Shown: in pieces, positions 10,086-18,691 of the stretch
How positions within the stretch are numbered: the stretch's first letter is position 1
Layout of the letters: the number at the start of each line of letters is the position of its first letter
DNA from: Brevibacterium ravenspurgense
GTDB lineage: Bacteria; Actinomycetota; Actinomycetes; Actinomycetales; Brevibacteriaceae
DNA: 64,000 bases
Direction: 5' to 3'
NCBI RefSeq assembly: GCF_001584615.1
Contig: NZ_LQQC01000010.1
Coordinates: 496,001-560,000 of the forward strand
The notes under the pieces: model-generated
Seen by the model: only the letters and a program-made list of their open reading frames with translations
Told to the model about the DNA's origin: nothing
Database searches by the model: none
Made by a program: the position numbers and the translations under genes

Positions 10086-10091
10086 ATCCTA
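10086..10091 (-). promoter_or_regulatory. possible tig promoter -10
   Basis: TAGGAT on the minus strand, about 105 nt upstream of the tig GTG; no convincing -35. With the plus-strand promoter at 10201 it makes up the recognisable content of the 313-nt region between tig and the next gene. Confidence 0.35.
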
Positions 10092-10200
10092 ATGTGTTCG
10101 GCCTGCAGAATGCACACCGGGCCGCACCGGCGCGGCTGATCCGCGGCCAGCAGACCCTTTCCTGTGTGAACCCACAAAGGCGCAGAAGTTAACATCAGGC

Positions 10201-10206
10201 TATAAT
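10201..10206 (+). promoter_or_regulatory. -10 element for the phosphoglycerol transferase gene
   Basis: A perfect TATAAT, 86 nt upstream of the GTG start at 10293. No TTGACA-like hexamer is found at 16-18 nt, so this is a -10-only match in an otherwise GC-rich region. Confidence 0.45.
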
Positions 10207-10292
10207 TGGATGTCTAACTCTGCGCCCGCTTTCCCGTGCGCGCGCTTCCTCATTCCGAAAACCGAAGAACCGACTGATTCAGAGGCGAAGAC

Positions 10293-11888
10293 GTGAAGGG
10301 ATCAAAAACCACCGCAAAGCACCGAATTCTCAAAGCGATCGGTGCCGCTTTTCTGTGGACGCTTATTTTCCTCAGCGTCGCACTGCTCATCTCCGGAATC
10401 TTCATCCGCAAGCAGTGGGGACAGATCACTGTCGACCAGATGCTGACGAACATCGCCGGCGCCGGTCAAGGCGGCGGCTTCGTGTGGATCACCGTGCTGT
10501 GGGTTGCGGTTGTCCCGCTGGCGATCACCGCCCTGCTGTTCGTCGGCCGCCAGCTGTGGATCCGCTACCGGATGTCGGCGCGACTGCGCCTTTCGGCTGC
10601 ACGTCGCCGCATTCGCCGCGCCGCCCTGCGCGGAATGGCCTCCACCTTCATCGTTGCGCTCATTGCGGGAACCGTCATCACTGGTTCGACCTCGTTCTCT
10701 TCGGCAGTTCAGCTGCCCACCTACATCAAGTCGGTCAGCAGCTCCATGAACATCGGCGACTACTACCGCGAACCGGTGGTTGTGGGCAATAAGGATGCTC
10801 GCAACATCGTGGTTGTCTACGTCGAGTCAGCTGAAGACGACCTCGCCGACGATTCGCTTTTCGAAGTCAACATGCTTGAGCCCATGGAAGACGCCACCGA
10901 GGGCTGGGCCGAAGCCGAAAACTACAAGCAGTACAGCGGCGGCGGTTGGACCATGTCTGGCATCACCTCCACACAGTGCGGCATTCCGCTCAAGGGCAAG
11001 GGCTCCGCGACAGGCGACAAGGTCATGAACAACCTCGCTGTCGCCGACTTCATGCCCGGCGTGGACTGCTTTGGCGACATCTTGAAGGAAAACGGCTACA
11101 AGAACGTCTTCCTCGGCGGGGCCAACGCAGAGTTCGCATCCAAGGGCTCCTTCTTGCGCACGCACGGCTACGACGAAGTCAAGGACCTTCCCCACTGGCA
11201 GTCTCTTGGCGAAAAGGAAGAGGACATGCGTCCCGACTGGGGCCTGAGCGACCGCCGTCTGATGGAGCACGCCAAGGATGAAGTCTCCGCTCTCCACCGT
11301 GAATCCTCTGAGACTGGAAACCCGTTCAACCTGACGGTGCTCACACTGGACTCCCACGAACCCATTCACCGTTACCACGACTGCCCGCTGCGCACAGAAG
11401 ACGATGAACTCGCATCTGTGTGGCTGTGCTCCTCGGAGGCTGTCGGCGATTTCGTCAAGCACATGGACGATGAGGGAATCCTCGAAGACACGTCCGTTGT
11501 CGTCATGGGCGACCATCTGAAGCACATGGCTGATTGGAACGTCTACCACGAACAGCTGGACGACAAGACCGACCGTTCGGTGTTCAACCGCATCTGGATG
11601 CCGGGCACCAAGGACGGCAAACTGCCACTCGGCGAACTGCGCTCCGGCGCTGACCAGCTCAACATGCTGCCGACGATGCTGGAGGTCGCCGGACTTGAAG
11701 TCAAGGATCGCCAGGCTGGTGTAGGAGTGTCGCTCTTCTCCCCGACTGTTCCACAGGACTCCGCGCAGGCTCTGAACGACGACGCCTATGCAGAGCTGAC
11801 GCTGGCTCGTTCGGCCGACTTCTACAAGAAGGTGTGGGGCATGGACGAACCGGACGAATCGTCCAGCACCGAACCCAACGATGACTGA
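10293..11888 (+). CDS. membrane phosphoglycerol transferase, sulfatase fold (OpgB/LtaS-like)
   Basis: A 531-residue membrane enzyme of the alkaline-phosphatase superfamily. Three hydrophobic segments (about 14-36, 61-85 and 115-135) precede an extracellular catalytic domain. NIVVVYVESAED (171-182) supplies the first metal ligand, WTMSGITSTQCGIP (219-232) holds the Thr nucleophile region, and VVMGDH (near 405) supplies further ligands. The STQCGIP signature is closer to OpgB/MdoB phosphoglycerol transferases than to Firmicute LtaS. The likely role is transfer of glycerophosphate from phosphatidylglycerol to a cell-surface glycan or lipoteichoic acid-like polymer; the acceptor is unknown. It starts with GTG; a strong terminator follows. 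Confidence 0.85.
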   Translation: MKGSKTTAKHRILKAIGAAFLWTLIFLSVALLISGIFIRKQWGQITVDQMLTNIAGAGQGGGFVWITVLWVAVVPLAITALLFVGRQLWIRYRMSARLRLSAARRRIRRAALRGMASTFIVALIAGTVITGSTSFSSAVQLPTYIKSVSSSMNIGDYYREPVVVGNKDARNIVVVYVESAEDDLADDSLFEVNMLEPMEDATEGWAEAENYKQYSGGGWTMSGITSTQCGIPLKGKGSATGDKVMNNLAVADFMPGVDCFGDILKENGYKNVFLGGANAEFASKGSFLRTHGYDEVKDLPHWQSLGEKEEDMRPDWGLSDRRLMEHAKDEVSALHRESSETGNPFNLTVLTLDSHEPIHRYHDCPLRTEDDELASVWLCSSEAVGDFVKHMDDEGILEDTSVVVMGDHLKHMADWNVYHEQLDDKTDRSVFNRIWMPGTKDGKLPLGELRSGADQLNMLPTMLEVAGLEVKDRQAGVGVSLFSPTVPQDSAQALNDDAYAELTLARSADFYKKVWGMDEPDESSSTEPNDD

Positions 11889-11923
11889 TTGGTGACTGAC
11901 TGAGGAGTCAACACCAATTGAAC

Positions 11924-11968
11924 AAAGGCGTGGGGCCGTCAGCCAGACTGACGGCCCCACGCCTTTTC
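11924..11968 (+). terminator. intrinsic terminator after the phosphoglycerol transferase gene
   Basis: A near-perfect 19-bp stem (AAAGGCGTGGGGCCGTCAG with its complement) and short loop, ending in CCTTTTCTG. The 5' arm overlaps the first copy of a 21-nt direct repeat whose second copy lies at 12201-12221. Confidence 0.88.
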
Positions 11969-12283
11969 TGTTGCGGGCGCAGTCAGTTCCGTGTGGAAGC
12001 AGCGGATTGCCTTTTGCCAGCGGGGCTGCTGGATGGCTGGCGATTCCGCCTCCCCACACCCGTTAGCAGCAAATCCACGCTTTAGCCGCAGGGAGACTCC
12101 CTTTAGCAGCAGAAACTCCCGTTAGCAGTTGTTGCTAAGGCGCAGAATCCGGCTAGAGAGTGTCTGGCCGTCTGGATGTGGATTGGAACGATGGCCCTAC
12201 ACATCAATGGAACAAAGGCGTAAGACAATCCGCAGGCCGATTCGCAGCCGCAGGGGTGCACGATGTCCTGAAACCAGACATCT
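11969..12283. other. gene-free stretch with degenerate short repeats
   Basis: No credible reading frame or RNA gene is recognised. The stretch holds four degenerate copies of a ~20-nt unit (12061-12138), a small hairpin (TTAGCAgttgtTGCTAA at 12122-12138), and the second copy of a 21-nt repeat at 12201-12221. Together with the terminator it fills the 395 nt between two convergent genes. Confidence 0.6.
12061..12138. repeat. degenerate ~20-nt tandem repeat around the core TTAGCAGC
   Basis: Four consecutive units begin at about 12062, 12081, 12102 and 12121 with the cores TTAGCAGC, TTAGCCGC, TTAGCAGC and TTAGCAGT, mostly separated by a CC/TCC-containing spacer. The last unit folds back as TTAGCA/TGCTAA. 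Unit spacing is close to two helical turns. Function unknown. Confidence 0.6.
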
Positions 12284-13807
12284 CTACAGCATGAGCACCG
12301 CTATCCCCGCGAACAGCAGCATGCCGATATTGCAGTGCAGGAACGTTGGGATGACGGTGTCGCGAATATGGTCGTGATGCCCATCGGCGGCGAGTCCGGA
12401 CGTCACACCGAGGGAAATGGTCGAAGCGGGAGAGCCGGCATCACCCAGACCCGCTGAGGCTCCGAGCAGGCAGACAGCAGCCAGCGGGTCGAGACCCATT
12501 TCCAGTGCCAGCGGAATGTAGATCGGGGCGAGGATCGGCACGCTCGCGAACGAATCGCCGAAGCCGATCGTGATGAACAGGCCCACGAACAGCATGAGGA
12601 AAACACCGAGTGCCGTGTTGTCGCCGATGAACCCGCCGACTGCGGCAATCAGCGGGTCGATCTCACCAGTTGCGTTCAACAGTCCTGCAAAGCCGGAGGC
12701 AACCGTGATGATGATGGCGATGTGGCTCATCATGAGCACACCCTGGGTGAAGACATCGTCCTGTTCCCTCCACCGGAAAACTCCAGCAAGAGTCAGGATG
12801 AGGAAGCCGATCATCCCACCCACGAGCAGGGAATCGAAGGCGATCTGGAAGACGAGTGCTGCAGCTACGGCAATGAGCGTCATGATCAGCTGGAACGGGC
12901 GCAGCGACACAGCGTTCTCTGATCCAGCGCTCCCCCGCGCAGCAGAAAGCTGGTCTGTCTGCGGCAGCTGAGGGTAGTCGCGGGGTTTGCGGTAGCTGAA
13001 GAGAACAGCGGTCAGCATTCCCGCTGCCAGACCCATGACGGGCCAGAACATCGCTCTCCACGCCATATCAGGGGTTGCAGTGAGCCCGCGCGGGGCGCCG
13101 AACTCATTGACGTTGGTCAGCAGAATTTCGTTGAGGTAGATGGCGCCGAAGCCTGTGGGCAGCAGAAGGTAGCTGGCACTCATGGAGCATGCGAGGACAA
13201 CAGCAACGGCGCGGCGGTCGATGCGCAGTCGGTTGAGGACGCCCAAGAGCGGCGGGAGCAGGATGGGGATGAACGCGATGTGCACGGGAACGAGGTTTTG
13301 GCTGAGCACTGCCGCGCCGGCGAACAGGCCGAACAGCCCCCACTTTGCACCCTGACTCACTGCACGCTCTTCCGCGGTGGTCTTCTTTGCCACCCACTGG
13401 GCGAAGAGCTCAAGAAGACCGGAACGGGACAGAGCTACTGCCAGGGCGCCGATCATGACGTAGGTCAGACCCACCTGAGCGCCGGAGAGCAGGTTGTCAT
13501 TGAAGCCCGCAAGGGTCTCTTCCATGCTCAGCCCCGCCTGGAGGCCGCCGAGAATGGCTGAAGACACCAAAGCGATGATGACCGGAACCTTCACAAGGCA
13601 CAGGGTGACCATCACGAGGATCGCGAACACGACCGCATTGATCGGGTGACCCGTCACCTGTCCCAGAATCCAGACGGCGGCCAAACCGCCAACCGCAGCC
13701 AATACCGAGGGCGGGAGGACTTCAAAGAATGTCGGCCGGGCAGCCGTTCGGGATACCGCTTTTCGTTTCACCGCGGCAGGGCCCTGCGGTTTGTTCTCAA
13801 CGTGCAT
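12284..13807 (-). CDS. YuiF-type NhaC-superfamily antiporter/transporter
   Basis: A 507-residue polytopic membrane protein of the Na+/H+ antiporter NhaC / ion-transporter superfamily (COG2056, YuiF-like). About 11-12 hydrophobic helices are visible, including AAVWILGQVTGHPINAVVF near the N-terminus and repeated GFGD and GDAGSPAS signatures. The family is variously annotated as a Na+/H+ antiporter or histidine/amino-acid permease, so the substrate is open. The ATG at 13807 (MHVENKPQG) is preferred over the open upstream frame; TACACT ends 7 nt before it and there is no Shine-Dalgarno sequence, suggesting a leaderless message. Confidence 0.85.
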   Translation of the reverse strand: MHVENKPQGPAAVKRKAVSRTAARPTFFEVLPPSVLAAVGGLAAVWILGQVTGHPINAVVFAILVMVTLCLVKVPVIIALVSSAILGGLQAGLSMEETLAGFNDNLLSGAQVGLTYVMIGALAVALSRSGLLELFAQWVAKKTTAEERAVSQGAKWGLFGLFAGAAVLSQNLVPVHIAFIPILLPPLLGVLNRLRIDRRAVAVVLACSMSASYLLLPTGFGAIYLNEILLTNVNEFGAPRGLTATPDMAWRAMFWPVMGLAAGMLTAVLFSYRKPRDYPQLPQTDQLSAARGSAGSENAVSLRPFQLIMTLIAVAAALVFQIAFDSLLVGGMIGFLILTLAGVFRWREQDDVFTQGVLMMSHIAIIITVASGFAGLLNATGEIDPLIAAVGGFIGDNTALGVFLMLFVGLFITIGFGDSFASVPILAPIYIPLALEMGLDPLAAVCLLGASAGLGDAGSPASTISLGVTSGLAADGHHDHIRDTVIPTFLHCNIGMLLFAGIAVLML

Positions 13808-13886
13808 GACCGGCAGTGTACTGAACGGTAAACAACGTGATGAACACCACCTCGACAACTGTGTTCCCGCGTGCCTACCGTGCACA

Positions 13887-13929
13887 CAAAAAAATCTCGG
13901 GACACTGCGCAAACAGTGTCCCGAGATTT
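13887..13929 (-). terminator. intrinsic terminator after tRNA-Gly
   Basis: A 16-bp perfect stem AAATCTCGGGACACTG and complement with a 6-nt loop, followed on the minus strand by a 7-T tract. It lies directly downstream of the tRNA 3' end. Confidence 0.92.
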
Positions 13930-13935
13930 GAACCG

Positions 13936-14006
13936 AGGGGATGACGGGAATCGAACCCGCACTATCAGTTTGGAAGACTGAGGCTCTACCATTGAGCTAC
14001 ATCCCC
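13936..14006 (-). tRNA. tRNA-Gly (anticodon TCC)
   Basis: A 71-nt cloverleaf. Acceptor GGGGATG pairs with CATCCCC, the D-arm is AGCTCAATGGTAGAGC, the anticodon loop CTTCCAA gives TCC, and the T-loop is TTCGATT. Discriminator T; CCA is not encoded. Confidence 0.96.
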
Positions 14007-14127
14007 GCGCGAAGCGCTTCTCTACTTTAAAGCACAGTTCCCCGATCTGCAAAATCGACGGGGTCAGCGCGACATGCGCTCGGGTCGAAGTGCCTTTCTG
14101 GCGGCAAAGGGCTAGTATGAAGCAGTC

Positions 14128-14201
14128 CGGGATGTGGCGCAGCTTGGTAGCGCATCTGCTTTGGGAGCAGAGGGTCGCAGGTTCAAATCCTGTCATCCCG
14201 A
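14128..14201 (+). tRNA. tRNA-Pro (anticodon TGG)
   Basis: A 74-nt cloverleaf. Acceptor CGGGATG pairs with CATCCCG, the anticodon loop TTTGGGA gives TGG, and the T-arm is CGCAGGTTCAAATCCTG. Discriminator A; CCA is not encoded. TAGTAT, a -10 hexamer, lies about 10 nt upstream. It is divergent from the tRNA-Gly gene. Confidence 0.96.
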
Positions 14202-14207
14202 CAGCAC

Positions 14208-14235
14208 AAGGCCCGAACCGGTTGGTTCGGGCCTT
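14208..14235 (+). terminator. terminator after tRNA-Pro
   Basis: Stem AAGGCCCGAACC / GGTTCGGGCCTT with a 4-nt loop, 7 nt after the tRNA. The U-tail is weak. Confidence 0.75.
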
Positions 14236-14317
14236 AACTGTTCATACCGTGCGGTTCACGGCGCCAGAGCAGTTGAAGCACCCGCTAGTGCCGCTTCACC
14301 GCCTGAGCATCTCAGCT

Positions 14318-14779
14318 TCAGCGCTTGCTGTCGAAGTCCGAGATGATGCCGATGCGGCGCACGTGGCGTTCGTCTTCCGAGAACGGTTCGTCAATGAACG
14401 CGTCGACAATCGCAATCGCCTGGTCTTGCGGGTGCTGGCGAGCGCCGATCGACACGAGCCAGGCGTCGTTGTGCTGGCGTGCCAGTCGGGCGATTTCTTC
14501 GTTCCAGGCCAAAGCGCAGCGAGCGTCCTGAACCTTGTTTGCCGCAATCTGCTCGCCGTTGCCGGAACCGCCGATGACAACGCCGAGGGAGTCTTTTCCA
14601 TCGCGGCGGTCGTCAACAACGCCCTGGGCTGCATCAATGCAGAACTGGGGGTAGTCATCGAGTGCGTCGTATTCCAGTGCTCCGTGGTCGACGACGTCGA
14701 AACCCCGGTTCTGCAGGTGTGTTTTCAGGGCTTCTTTGAACTCGTAGCCGGCGTGGTCTGTTCCCAAGTGAATTCGCAT
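14318..14779 (-). CDS. rpiB: ribose-5-phosphate isomerase B
   Basis: Interconverts ribose 5-phosphate and ribulose 5-phosphate in the pentose phosphate pathway; 153 residues. The N-terminal MRIHLGTDHAGYEFKEAL is typical of the RpiB/LacAB family. The loop GGSGNGEQIAANK has Ser in place of the enterobacterial catalytic Cys and a Glu as base, the arrangement known from Mycobacterium tuberculosis RpiB. TAGGCT ends 6 nt before the ATG and no ribosome binding site is seen, so the message is probably leaderless. Confidence 0.95.
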   Translation of the reverse strand: MRIHLGTDHAGYEFKEALKTHLQNRGFDVVDHGALEYDALDDYPQFCIDAAQGVVDDRRDGKDSLGVVIGGSGNGEQIAANKVQDARCALAWNEEIARLARQHNDAWLVSIGARQHPQDQAIAIVDAFIDEPFSEDERHVRRIGIISDFDSKR

Positions 14780-14869
14780 GCCCTCAGCCTACCGACTTTC
14801 GCCTTGCTCTTTCAGCTCAGTGTTCTTGCCTGGCGGTCCGGTTTTCAGCCTGTGCTTCCCCACCGTGGA

Positions 14870-14907
14870 AGAATGAGTTCAGTTCACCTGAGAATGAGCT
14901 CAGTTCG
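14870..14907 (+). repeat. 17-nt direct repeat upstream of pepN
   Basis: AGAATGAGTTCAGTTCA at 14870-14886 is repeated with two changes at 14891-14907. The 21-nt spacing equals two helical turns. It ends 21 nt before the pepN start codon and may be a regulator site or part of the promoter. Confidence 0.5.
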
Positions 14908-14928
14908 ACTACCTGAAGAGGACGCGAC

Positions 14929-17538
14929 GTGGCACAGTACAACCTGACCGAAGCTGAAACCGCTGAACGCGCTGAGATTGTCAGCGTGGATTCCTATGAA
15001 GTCCTGCTGGGGCTGACCGGGAAGGGTGAAACGTTCCGGTCTGTCACGACTGTGCGCTTCTCTGCTCAGGCTGGTTCGTCGACTTTCATTGATGCCATTG
15101 TCGATTCTGTCCACTCCATCACTCTCAACGGCCGTGCTGTTGATCCGGATGAAGCGTGCCGTCCGGGCCGTATTGTCCTGAACGACCTTGCCGCAGACAA
15201 TGTTCTGACTGTCGATGCTGAATTCTTCTACATGAACACCGGTGAAGGTCTGCACCGGTTCACGGACCCCGTGGATGACGAGGTGTATCTCTACACCCAG
15301 TTCGAGGTTCCGGATGCCCGCCGTGTCTTCGCTGTGTTTGAGCAGCCGGATCTCAAGGCGGACTTCTCTTTTGCGGTCGTTGCTCCCGAACACTGGGACG
15401 TGGTGTCGAACTCCCCCACTCCCGCACCTGCTGAGCCGGGCGCCGATGCTGAGGTTCTCGGTCTTGACGGGCAGGGCCTGAAGTCGTGGCGCTTTGCTCC
15501 CACACCGCGCATTTCGAGTTACATCACCGCGCTTGTTGCGGGCCCCTACCGCAGTGTTCACGATGAGCTGGTCAGCTCCGACGGTTCGACGGTGCCGCTT
15601 GGCGTGTATGCGCGCGCTTCCCTGTTTGATCACCTGGACCCGGAGAACATCTTCGACATCACCAAGAGGGGCTTTGTCTTCTTCGAAGAGCTCTTCGATA
15701 CCCCGTACCCCTTTGCGAAATACGATCAGCTGTTTGTTCCCGAGTTCAACGCCGGAGCAATGGAGAACGCCGGTGCGGTGACGATTGTGGAGGACTACGT
15801 CTTCCGCTCCCGCCCCACCGAAGCGGCCGTGGAGCGTCGTGCGGTCACGATCCTGCACGAGCTGGCCCACATGTGGTTCGGGGACCTCGTCACGATGAAG
15901 TGGTGGGACGATCTGTGGCTGAATGAGTCCTTTGCCGAGTTCATGTCCACGCTGGCCACTGCTGAGGCCACTGAGTTCTCTGAAGCCTGGGCAACCTTCG
16001 CTGCGTCTGAGAAGTCGTGGGCGTACGCCCAGGACCAGCTGCCGAGCACTCACCCGATTGCAGCCGGTATGGGCGATCTTGTGGACATCGAAACGAACTT
16101 CGATGGAATCACCTACGCCAAGGGCGCTTCGGTGCTCAAGCAGCTGGTGGCCTATGTCGGCCGCGAGAACTTCTTCCGGGGCGTGAAGTCGTATTTCGAC
16201 AAGCACGCCTGGTCGAACACCCGTCTGGCTGATCTTCTGACAGAGCTCGAGGCTGCTTCGGGCCGTGATCTTCAGCGTTGGACTCGACTGTGGATTCAGG
16301 AGAGCGGTGTCAACATCCTCCGTCCGCAGTACGAGGAGGACGGTCTGCTGACAGAACTCACTGTGGTGCAGCAGCCCTGTGTTCTGCCCGGTCACGAGGT
16401 GCCGAGCCTCCGCCCGCACCGTCTGGGGGTTGGTCTGTACTCGGTTCTCGAGGGGCGGCTTAAGCGGACTGCTCTGCACGAAATCGATGTTGATGGTGAG
16501 GCGGCCGAGGTGCCGGTCGATGAGGACACACCGGTGCCTGACCTCATCGTCGTCAATGACGGGGATCTGACCTATGCGAAGGTCCGCTTGGATGAACGCG
16601 GTTTGAAGACTGTGCGCACGCATTTCGGCGACCTCAATGATTCGCTGACGCAGCTTGTCGTGTTGGGTTCCGTATGGGACATGGCCCGCGATGCCGAGAT
16701 CCCAGTGACGGACTACATTTCCCTGGTCTGCGACAACCTTGAGCACCTCGTACATTCGACTGGTCTGCAGACGCACCTGCGGCAGTTGGAAACAGCCGTG
16801 TTCTCCTACACTCCCCCGGCCCTGCGGGACACTGCCGCCGAACGCACTGCCGAGGCGCTGTGGGCTGCCGCCGGCTCCGCCCCGGAGGGAAGCGACCAAC
16901 AGTTCCAGTTCCTCCGCGGTTTTGTCAGCTTCGCTAAGTCAGACGATCAGCTGCGGCTTCTCGCCCAGCTGCTCAGCGGAGAACAGCCGCTGCCGGAAGG
17001 TCAGAAGCTCGACGACGAACTGCGCTGGCACATGCTGACAGCCCTGGCCGGTCACAACCGCGCTGGCGAAGACGACATCGAGCGCACGCTCCAAGCTGAT
17101 AACACCGCCGCCGGTCAGCGCAGTGCCGCACGTGCCGAAGCTTCGATTCCCACCCCGGCGGCAAAAACAGCCGCTTTCAGAGCTCTGACGGAAGACAGCG
17201 GCCTGCCCAACGCCGTACTCTCGGCAACCGCTCGCGGCTTCGCCTCCGGACTGCAGAAATCTGACGGCTCGCTCATCACGGCAGAGGCTCCATTCGACGA
17301 CTTTGCGGCCGAATACTTCGCCCGGGCTGAAAGCTGGTGGGACACACAAACCCTTGAGATCGCACAGACGCTCACCCTGTGGCTTTTCCCGCCCGCGACC
17401 GAAGCGACAGTCGCCATGGCCGAACAGTGGCTGGAGGAACACCGGGAGGCCAACCGCGGACTGCAGCGAACAATGGTGGAGAACCTCGACCGAGCACGGA
17501 GGGCGTTGGCGGTCCAGCGCCGCAGCGAACATCCATGA
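14929..17538 (+). CDS. pepN: aminopeptidase N (M1 zinc metallopeptidase)
   Basis: Cytoplasmic broad-specificity aminopeptidase, 869 residues. The exopeptidase motif GAMENAG lies near 278-284. The zinc-binding HELAHMW lies about 310-316, with the third ligand Glu in NESFAE about 20 residues on. The C-terminal half matches the helical ERAP1-like domain. It starts with GTG at 14929 (MAQYNLTEAE), preceded by GAAGAGGA. No partner genes; the next gene, for an MscS channel, is 70 nt downstream. Confidence 0.96.
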   Translation: MAQYNLTEAETAERAEIVSVDSYEVLLGLTGKGETFRSVTTVRFSAQAGSSTFIDAIVDSVHSITLNGRAVDPDEACRPGRIVLNDLAADNVLTVDAEFFYMNTGEGLHRFTDPVDDEVYLYTQFEVPDARRVFAVFEQPDLKADFSFAVVAPEHWDVVSNSPTPAPAEPGADAEVLGLDGQGLKSWRFAPTPRISSYITALVAGPYRSVHDELVSSDGSTVPLGVYARASLFDHLDPENIFDITKRGFVFFEELFDTPYPFAKYDQLFVPEFNAGAMENAGAVTIVEDYVFRSRPTEAAVERRAVTILHELAHMWFGDLVTMKWWDDLWLNESFAEFMSTLATAEATEFSEAWATFAASEKSWAYAQDQLPSTHPIAAGMGDLVDIETNFDGITYAKGASVLKQLVAYVGRENFFRGVKSYFDKHAWSNTRLADLLTELEAASGRDLQRWTRLWIQESGVNILRPQYEEDGLLTELTVVQQPCVLPGHEVPSLRPHRLGVGLYSVLEGRLKRTALHEIDVDGEAAEVPVDEDTPVPDLIVVNDGDLTYAKVRLDERGLKTVRTHFGDLNDSLTQLVVLGSVWDMARDAEIPVTDYISLVCDNLEHLVHSTGLQTHLRQLETAVFSYTPPALRDTAAERTAEALWAAAGSAPEGSDQQFQFLRGFVSFAKSDDQLRLLAQLLSGEQPLPEGQKLDDELRWHMLTALAGHNRAGEDDIERTLQADNTAAGQRSAARAEASIPTPAAKTAAFRALTEDSGLPNAVLSATARGFASGLQKSDGSLITAEAPFDDFAAEYFARAESWWDTQTLEIAQTLTLWLFPPATEATVAMAEQWLEEHREANRGLQRTMVENLDRARRALAVQRRSEHP

Positions 17539-17608
17539 CCGCACGCGAAGCGCACGGCCAGCGTTCCTTGTGCTCCCTCTGATGTTCACTTCCTACACTT
17601 GAGGGCGT

Positions 17609-18631
17609 ATGACTGTATTGACATCTGCTGATTCGACCCCTTCGCCGGCACCAACCGACACGATCGGCGAAATCGCTGAAACCGCATCCGATCCGGCGTG
17701 GTGGACCGCCCTTCTGGGCACTCCGCTGCGCATTGCGCTCATCGTGGTGTTTGCGGTTATTGCGTCCCTGATTCTGCGCCGCATGATCGGCAAGTTCGCA
17801 CGGAAGATCGCTGACGGCACGACCGCTGCGAACAAACGCCGACACTACGACGACGGAACCCGTTCCGACCCCGTTTCACGGGCACGACGCGCACAGAGAG
17901 CCAACACAGTCGGCTCCCTGCTGTCGTCATTCGCAACCATCATCGTGGCGGCAATCGCGGGACTCATGGTCCTGCAGGAGGTCGGCATCAACCCGGCGCC
18001 GATCCTGGCCTCGGCCGGTGTGGCGGGTATCGCGCTGGGCTTCGGTGCACAGTCACTCGTGCGCGACTACCTGTCGGGATTCTTCATCGTGGTTGAAGAC
18101 CAGTACGGCATCGGCGACACAGTCGACTTGGGCGAGGCAATCGGCACCGTCGAAGAGGTTGGCCTGCGCACCACCCGCATCCGCGACGTCGAGGGCACCC
18201 TGTGGCACGTGCCGAATGGAGAAATCCTGCGCGTGGGCAACCAGTCACAGGGCTGGTCGCGGGCCGTTGTCGATGTACCCGTACCCGTCGACATCAACCA
18301 GAACACTGCGACCGACATCATCACCCGCGCCATCACCCAGCTCATGAGTGACCCGAACCGCGCGTCCGTCATCATGGAAGACCCGGAGATCATCGGCATT
18401 CAGGAACTGACCGGCTCGTCGACAACCATCCGCGTGTTCATCAAAACCCTCCCCAACGAACAGTGGGCTATTGCCCGAGCCTTCCGGTCCTGCCTCAAGT
18501 CTGAGTTCGACAAGGCCGGGGTCGCCATCGCCCTGCCTGACCAGATGGTCATCAAGGAGACACCGGGTCAGGCACCACCGGCTGCGACCGGAGCCGATGC
18601 CGACGACGGTTCACACGCCTCGAGCAGCTGA
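17609..18631 (+). CDS. small-conductance mechanosensitive channel (MscS family)
   Basis: A 340-residue membrane channel that opens under membrane tension to release osmolytes. A first hydrophobic helix lies near 36-56, a second near 105-125, and the pore-lining TM3 around 130-150 (ASAGVAGIALGFGAQSLVRDY). The cytoplasmic beta domain with DTVDLGEAIGTVEEVGLRTTRIR follows. The start ATG (17609) has GAGGG close upstream and TACACT at 17594-17599, so a very short leader is possible. The soluble C-terminal tail is Ala/Asp-rich. Confidence 0.93.
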   Translation: MTVLTSADSTPSPAPTDTIGEIAETASDPAWWTALLGTPLRIALIVVFAVIASLILRRMIGKFARKIADGTTAANKRRHYDDGTRSDPVSRARRAQRANTVGSLLSSFATIIVAAIAGLMVLQEVGINPAPILASAGVAGIALGFGAQSLVRDYLSGFFIVVEDQYGIGDTVDLGEAIGTVEEVGLRTTRIRDVEGTLWHVPNGEILRVGNQSQGWSRAVVDVPVPVDINQNTATDIITRAITQLMSDPNRASVIMEDPEIIGIQELTGSSTTIRVFIKTLPNEQWAIARAFRSCLKSEFDKAGVAIALPDQMVIKETPGQAPPAATGADADDGSHASSS

Positions 18632-18691
18632 ACCAGGCGGCCTAAACGACGGCCTGACCCACTGCTGAAGCACATAGGAGACAATGACGGC

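Noticed and set aside
14884-16899. A 671-codon minus-strand frame across pepN
   Set aside because: It is antisense to pepN, which has all catalytic motifs in the plus-strand frame; the antisense product is Arg/Val/Leu-rich without domain character.
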